Source: JBOGIF01 sp050742415 (GTDB taxonomy: Bacteria; Actinomycetota; Acidimicrobiia; Acidimicrobiales; AC-14). Taken from it: a DNA stretch of 23,493 bases. A program made the position numbers and the translations under genes. This document shows, piece after piece, positions 20,560 to 23,493 of the stretch (its first letter is position 1; every line of letters starts with the position of its first letter). The notes under the pieces were generated by a model that ran no database searches, was not told the origin of the DNA, and was given only the letters and a program-made list of their open reading frames with translations. The stretch spans positions 1-23,493 of the forward strand of contig JBOGIF010000131.1 in the NCBI GenBank assembly GCA_050742415.1, in the 5' to 3' direction.

Positions 20560-21690
20560 ATGCCCGGCCACTTTCGGGACAGGACCGGAGAGGTCGGGTC
20601 CGTGGGCGCGATGGCGGCGCTCGCCGCGGGCGCCGCACTGGTCCTCGTCATCGGTGCCGGCTTCCTCGTCGGTGGAGTCCGCGGGCCTGGCGGTCACTCC
20701 AGCCCTCCACCGCCCGGGTCTCGGGCGCTGGCGCCACCTCGGGCGACCATCCCGGTCGCCCCCGTCGAACCCAGCCCGCTCAACCTGACGGTCGTGGTCG
20801 TTCGGGCGACAGAGCCGGGTCGCTTCAGCGCCGACCAGGCCGTCGACGGGCTGGAACCCGACACGGTGATTCGCGTCCGGGCGATCGGGTTCGACTCCTT
20901 CGAGAAAGGTGTGGTCGAGCAGTGCGTGCTCGGGCTGGGGCAGCGAACGGGTTGCGGGAGCGCGTTCCCGGTCCAGTTCGACGAGGCCGGGATTGCCGAC
21001 TTCCAGTACCGGATGCGTGACTCCTTCACCGCCGGGCGGTGCCGCGCCGGCCGGCCGACGTGCCTGCTGCGGGTGGGAGGCTCGGACTCCGGGCGTCAGG
21101 GTTCGACGGCCACCGTGATCGGAGACCGGGCGCCGCCCGCACGAGTCCAAGTGGAACCGCGCACCGGTCTCTTCGACGGCCAGGCGATCGACGTGTCCGT
21201 GGCGAACGTCCCGGCCAACAGCGAGGTTGTGGTGCTGCTCTGCGCGCCGCCTGGCTCCTACGACGTCAGCCGCTGCGGTGCACCTGGCCGAGCGAAAACG
21301 TTCCGGGTGGGGCGCGACGGTGTGGGCAAGGGCGAGCTCGTCGTCCGTACTGGGCCGCTCGGTACGGACTCGGTGCCGTGCGGGGAGCGGCGCACGTGCG
21401 GGGTGGTCGTGGCCACCAGCGAGGGCTTCGTGATCGCCCCAGCCACCCCCATCGGATTCTCCCGGGGCCCAGGGGCGGTCTACGACGCCGGGCGACTGGC
21501 CGCCGGGCTGCTCGCCGCCTTCGTTCTCCTCGGGATCGCCGTGATCCTGGTCCGCACGACCGACTGGACGAAGCCCACCGAGGCCGCCACCCCCCGCCTG
21601 GACAACGCCGACCTCCAGACGGCGGCTGACCTCGACGATCTGTTCGGTACCGACGAGGAGCTCGAGGCCCGTGACCCGCTGCCCTTCTGA
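20560..21690 (+). CDS. Membrane-anchored protein with two neocarzinostatin-like Ig domains
   Basis: 376 aa from ATG 20560; GTG at 20602 has a good SD (GGAGAGG, 20587-20593) and may be the true start. An N-terminal hydrophobic segment (MAALAAGAALVLVIGAGFLVGG) is followed by a Pro-rich linker, then two beta domains. The second (about 190-300) follows the neocarzinostatin pattern: VQVEPRTGLFDGQAIDVSVANVPANSEVVVLLC, a Cys pair, and VPCGERRTCGVVV. The first (about 70-185) is a diverged copy with paired Cys. A C-terminal span (AAGLLAAFVLLGIAVILV, about 314-331) and an acidic tail follow. Neocarzinostatin-like folds bind small ligands; here they would face outside. It sits 4 nt after the anti-sigma candidate. 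Confidence 0.7.
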   Translation: MPGHFRDRTGEVGSVGAMAALAAGAALVLVIGAGFLVGGVRGPGGHSSPPPPGSRALAPPRATIPVAPVEPSPLNLTVVVVRATEPGRFSADQAVDGLEPDTVIRVRAIGFDSFEKGVVEQCVLGLGQRTGCGSAFPVQFDEAGIADFQYRMRDSFTAGRCRAGRPTCLLRVGGSDSGRQGSTATVIGDRAPPARVQVEPRTGLFDGQAIDVSVANVPANSEVVVLLCAPPGSYDVSRCGAPGRAKTFRVGRDGVGKGELVVRTGPLGTDSVPCGERRTCGVVVATSEGFVIAPATPIGFSRGPGAVYDAGRLAAGLLAAFVLLGIAVILVRTTDWTKPTEAATPRLDNADLQTAADLDDLFGTDEELEARDPLPF

Positions 21691-21754
21691 GATTTCTCGG
21701 GTTTCTCCCGGCTCGTGTCACCCGGTGGGCAGAGTTTCGGTGTCTGTAGCGGGC

Positions 21755-22222
21755 ATGACCACACCTGCGGTATCTCGATTCCCGTCCGGCGTCGCCTTCG
21801 CGGTGGCGATACTCCTTACCGCGGCCGCCTGCGGTGGCGGGGAGGACCAAGCTTTGCCATCAACGACGGCGGAGCCGGCCAAGGCCAAGGCCGCCGTCGA
21901 GATCACCGCCCCCGGCGATGGGTCCGAGGTAGCCAGCCCGGTCAAGGTGACCATGTCGGCTTCGGAGCTCACGATCGAACCGGCGGGCGCGGTACGTGAG
22001 GGCGCCGGGCACTTCCATGTGATGGTCGACGTGGGCTGCGTGCCCCCCGGCGACCCGATCCCGCTGGAAACCGCCGGCTTCAACCACTTCGGCAAAGCCC
22101 AGACTGAGGCGGCCCTCGCGCTGGCGCCGGGCAAGCACACGCTGTGCCTGCAGGCCGGGAACGGTGCCCACACCGCGCTCGATCTGACCGACGAGATCAC
22201 CGTCACCGTGACGGGCGGCTGA
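21755..22222 (+). CDS. DUF4399-like lipoprotein
   Basis: 155 aa from ATG 21755. A lipoprotein signal is present: hydrophobic FAVAILLTAAACGGG, where the Cys of LTAAAC is the predicted lipidation site at about residue 26. After a Thr/Ala-rich linker the mature domain has ITAPGDGSEVASPVKVTMSA, then GHFHVMVDVGCVPPGDPIPL, FNHFGKAQTEAALALAPGKHTLCLQAGNGAHTAL, which matches the DUF4399 pattern (HFH..VD, HFGKGQTE, PGKHTL.L). The function is unknown. In-frame codons continue upstream to 21671, but the lipobox spacing favours 21755. No convincing SD or -10 box is seen for it. Confidence 0.8.
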   Translation: MTTPAVSRFPSGVAFAVAILLTAAACGGGEDQALPSTTAEPAKAKAAVEITAPGDGSEVASPVKVTMSASELTIEPAGAVREGAGHFHVMVDVGCVPPGDPIPLETAGFNHFGKAQTEAALALAPGKHTLCLQAGNGAHTALDLTDEITVTVTGG

Positions 22223-22225
22223 CGA

Positions 22226-22774
22226 ATGGATTCGATCACGACCGCCGCGCAGAGGATCAAGGCGCCTGGCTTCGCCGCCCTGGCGTGGTTGGTGGCCCTG
22301 GCGGCCTGGATCTCGATGGACGTGGCCAACGCCACGTGGGGATGGACCCGGCCCGCCGAGGCGGCCTACGTACTCGTGACCCTGGCCGTACCGACCGCAG
22401 CTGTCTTGCTCGTCGTCGCTCAGGTCCACCTGGCCCGGACCTTGGGTGGGCTCGGTTGGGTGTCGGGCGTCGGTACCGGCGTGACGGCCCTAGGCGGGGC
22501 CGTCGGGCTCGTCGCCTGGGCCGTTCCCGTCTGGGCCACTCTCATCGCAATCGGCATGCTGCTGTTCGGTGTGCCGATGCTGGTCCACGGTCGGGTGCCC
22601 CGGGTGCCGGGGCTTGGGATCACGCTGGCCTTCGTCCCGACGGCATTGGTAGGTCTTGCCGGGTTCGCCGAAACGTGGATCTCGGTGCCGCTCGCCGTGT
22701 CCACTCTCGTGTTGGCATTGGGCCTGCGGGCACTGGGCCAGTGGGTGGCTACCTACGACGACGTCCGGTCATGA
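22226..22774 (+). CDS. Polytopic membrane protein of unknown function
   Basis: 182 aa, ATG 3 nt after the lipoprotein stop. About six hydrophobic segments: 13-33 (GFAALAWLVALAAWISMDVA), 44-66 (AAYVLVTLAVPTAAVLLVVAQ), 75-92, 93-117 (VGLVAWAVPVWATLIAIGMLLFGVPM), 129-148 (LGITLAFVPTALVGLAGFAE) and 150-168. I do not recognise the family. The close spacing to the lipoprotein and the overlap with the following ORF imply one transcription unit. Confidence 0.7.
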   Translation: MDSITTAAQRIKAPGFAALAWLVALAAWISMDVANATWGWTRPAEAAYVLVTLAVPTAAVLLVVAQVHLARTLGGLGWVSGVGTGVTALGGAVGLVAWAVPVWATLIAIGMLLFGVPMLVHGRVPRVPGLGITLAFVPTALVGLAGFAETWISVPLAVSTLVLALGLRALGQWVATYDDVRS

Positions 22775-22920
22775 ACCGGCCCGGGTGGAGGTGGTGGATG
22801 GTTGGCGCGGTGCTCATCGCCGCGACGACGGAGATCATGGCGATCTTGGCCGCCTACAGGGCGCGGGTGGCGGCGTCGGTGCCTTGGCGGATGCAGGCGG
22901 CGACTCCTACGCCCCGGTAG
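22771..22920 (+). CDS. Small single-span membrane protein (49 aa)
   Basis: ATG at 22771 overlaps the previous stop (ATGA). The product has a basic aromatic N-terminus (MNRPGWRWWM), one hydrophobic segment (VGAVLIAATTEIMAILAAYRA, about 11-31) and a short basic tail. The last 67 nt overlap the 3' end of the convergent hemY gene on the other strand. Coupled start and topology make it plausible; a chance overlap is the alternative. Confidence 0.5.
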   Translation: MNRPGWRWWMVGAVLIAATTEIMAILAAYRARVAASVPWRMQAATPTPR

Positions 22921-23493
22921 GAGGCGCCGGCGAGGAGCACCGCGCCGAGGGATCGGACCGCCGTCTCGATGCGATCGACCCGGGCGGCATGGCCGGGGGC
23001 GTACTGCGGGAAGGCGCGGGGCCAGCGGTCCACCAGGCTGGTTTCAGGTTCCTCGGTGATCCCGAGCGCCTCCGCCATCTCCTCGTGGAGCCGACCGACG
23101 AGCGTGGGGTCGTCCATGGCCGAGGGGCGGTCGTCACCGAACCGCCCGGCGGACGCTCGAAGGAGAACCATCCCGCCTCGACGTAGCTCCGGCCACTTGC
23201 TCGTCGTCCACGTGCAGGCCGTCGTCAGCCGGCCGTCGACCCGGGGAACGAGGAACCCGGCGCCGTCGGGGTGGGCGGGTAGGGCCGCCGGTCGGTAGCC
23301 GAGGGTGACCACCGCCACCGAGGCATGGTCGATGGCCCTCAGCTCGGCGGCGGCCTCGGGCGACAGGCGTTCGAGGAGGTCGGCGGCGGCGAAGGACGGC
23401 ACGGCGAGGATCACCGAGTCGGCTTCGACATCGGGCCCCGGCTCGCAGGCCAGCCGCCAGCGACCGGAGTCGGTTCGGTCCAGGGACGTGACC
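22854..23493 (-). CDS. hemY: Protoporphyrinogen/coproporphyrinogen oxidase, C-terminal part
   Basis: The gene enters from beyond 23493; 213 codons are present, ending in TAG (22854-22856). Family marks of HemY-type FAD oxidases: ADSVILAVPSFAAADLL, LGYRPAALP, GFLVPR, and the C-terminal FAD site LLAGASYRGVGVAACIRQG. Actinobacteria use this enzyme in the coproporphyrin-dependent branch of haem synthesis, where it oxidises coproporphyrinogen III. The residues RGVGVAACI near the end match the G.G...CI motif well. No other haem gene is in the window. The 3' end overlaps the small + strand ORF. Confidence 0.85.
   Translation of the reverse strand, partial: VTSLDRTDSGRWRLACEPGPDVEADSVILAVPSFAAADLLERLSPEAAAELRAIDHASVAVVTLGYRPAALPAHPDGAGFLVPRVDGRLTTACTWTTSKWPELRRGGMVLLRASAGRFGDDRPSAMDDPTLVGRLHEEMAEALGITEEPETSLVDRWPRAFPQYAPGHAARVDRIETAVRSLGAVLLAGASYRGVGVAACIRQGTDAATRAL

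Noticed and set aside
1..23493. tRNA, rRNA, CRISPR array or replication origin
   Set aside because: No cloverleaf, rRNA core sequence, regularly spaced repeats or DnaA-box cluster were noticed by eye; a covariance-model scan was not possible.

Overview
The window is a GC-rich, gene-dense bacterial chromosome segment. Strong GC bias at third codon positions, frequent GTG starts, long Thr/Pro tails, and the mix of families (SufR-type regulator, CYTH-CHAD protein, neocarzinostatin-like domains, SigE-like sigma factor) point to Actinomycetota, most likely class Acidimicrobiia. That placement is inference from style and content; there is no marker gene to settle it. No tRNA, rRNA or CRISPR array was seen.

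Layout. 1-2103: tail of a fumarase/aspartase-superfamily enzyme, a small unknown ORF, a thioredoxin-like conserved protein divergent from a small membrane protein, and a family 2 glycosyltransferase whose start is non-standard. 2108-4196: a small accessory patch holding a trypsin-like protease remnant and two consecutive toxin-antitoxin-type pairs (CcdA-like/MazF-like, then XRE/AbiEii-like nucleotidyltransferase), each with a dyad or repeat at its promoter. 4237-6738: methyltransferase divergent from a flavin reductase, an RmlC-like cupin, and a membrane-anchored Thr/Pro-rich protein with a 30-bp tandem repeat. 6848-11764: a stand-alone NuoF-like flavoprotein, SDR and QueA-like genes overlapping by 4 nt, a SufR-like Fe-S regulator, and a membrane protein with a K+-channel-like pore motif. 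11769-12921: a MarR regulator divergent from YceI, with a shared operator candidate; the MarR 3' end runs into a large palindrome. 12930-18733: a minus-strand polyphosphate cluster ppk1 > CYTH-CHAD > sixA-like > ppx, the first three overlapping. 18734-19257: a non-coding stretch with a probable transposase relic and several dyads. 19258-22920: an ECF-type sigma factor, a membrane protein overlapping it (candidate anti-sigma), a double Ig-like (neocarzinostatin-like) membrane protein, a DUF4399-type lipoprotein and two small membrane proteins. 22854-23493: the C-terminal part of a HemY-type protoporphyrinogen oxidase running off the window.

Themes. (1) Many genes carry a TANNNT box 6-8 nt before an ATG/GTG with no Shine-Dalgarno, the signature of leaderless transcripts; others have clear SD sites. 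(2) The polyphosphate cluster joins synthesis (PPK1), hydrolysis (Ppx), a polyphosphate-binding CHAD protein fused to a CYTH triphosphatase domain, and a SixA-type phosphatase. (3) The sigma-factor cluster appears to be an envelope-related regulatory unit. The most noteworthy points are the shared leaderless box, the tandem TA patch at a broken protease gene, the palindrome captured in the MarR C-terminus, the internal translation start in the putative anti-sigma gene, and the degenerate channel filter downstream of SufR.
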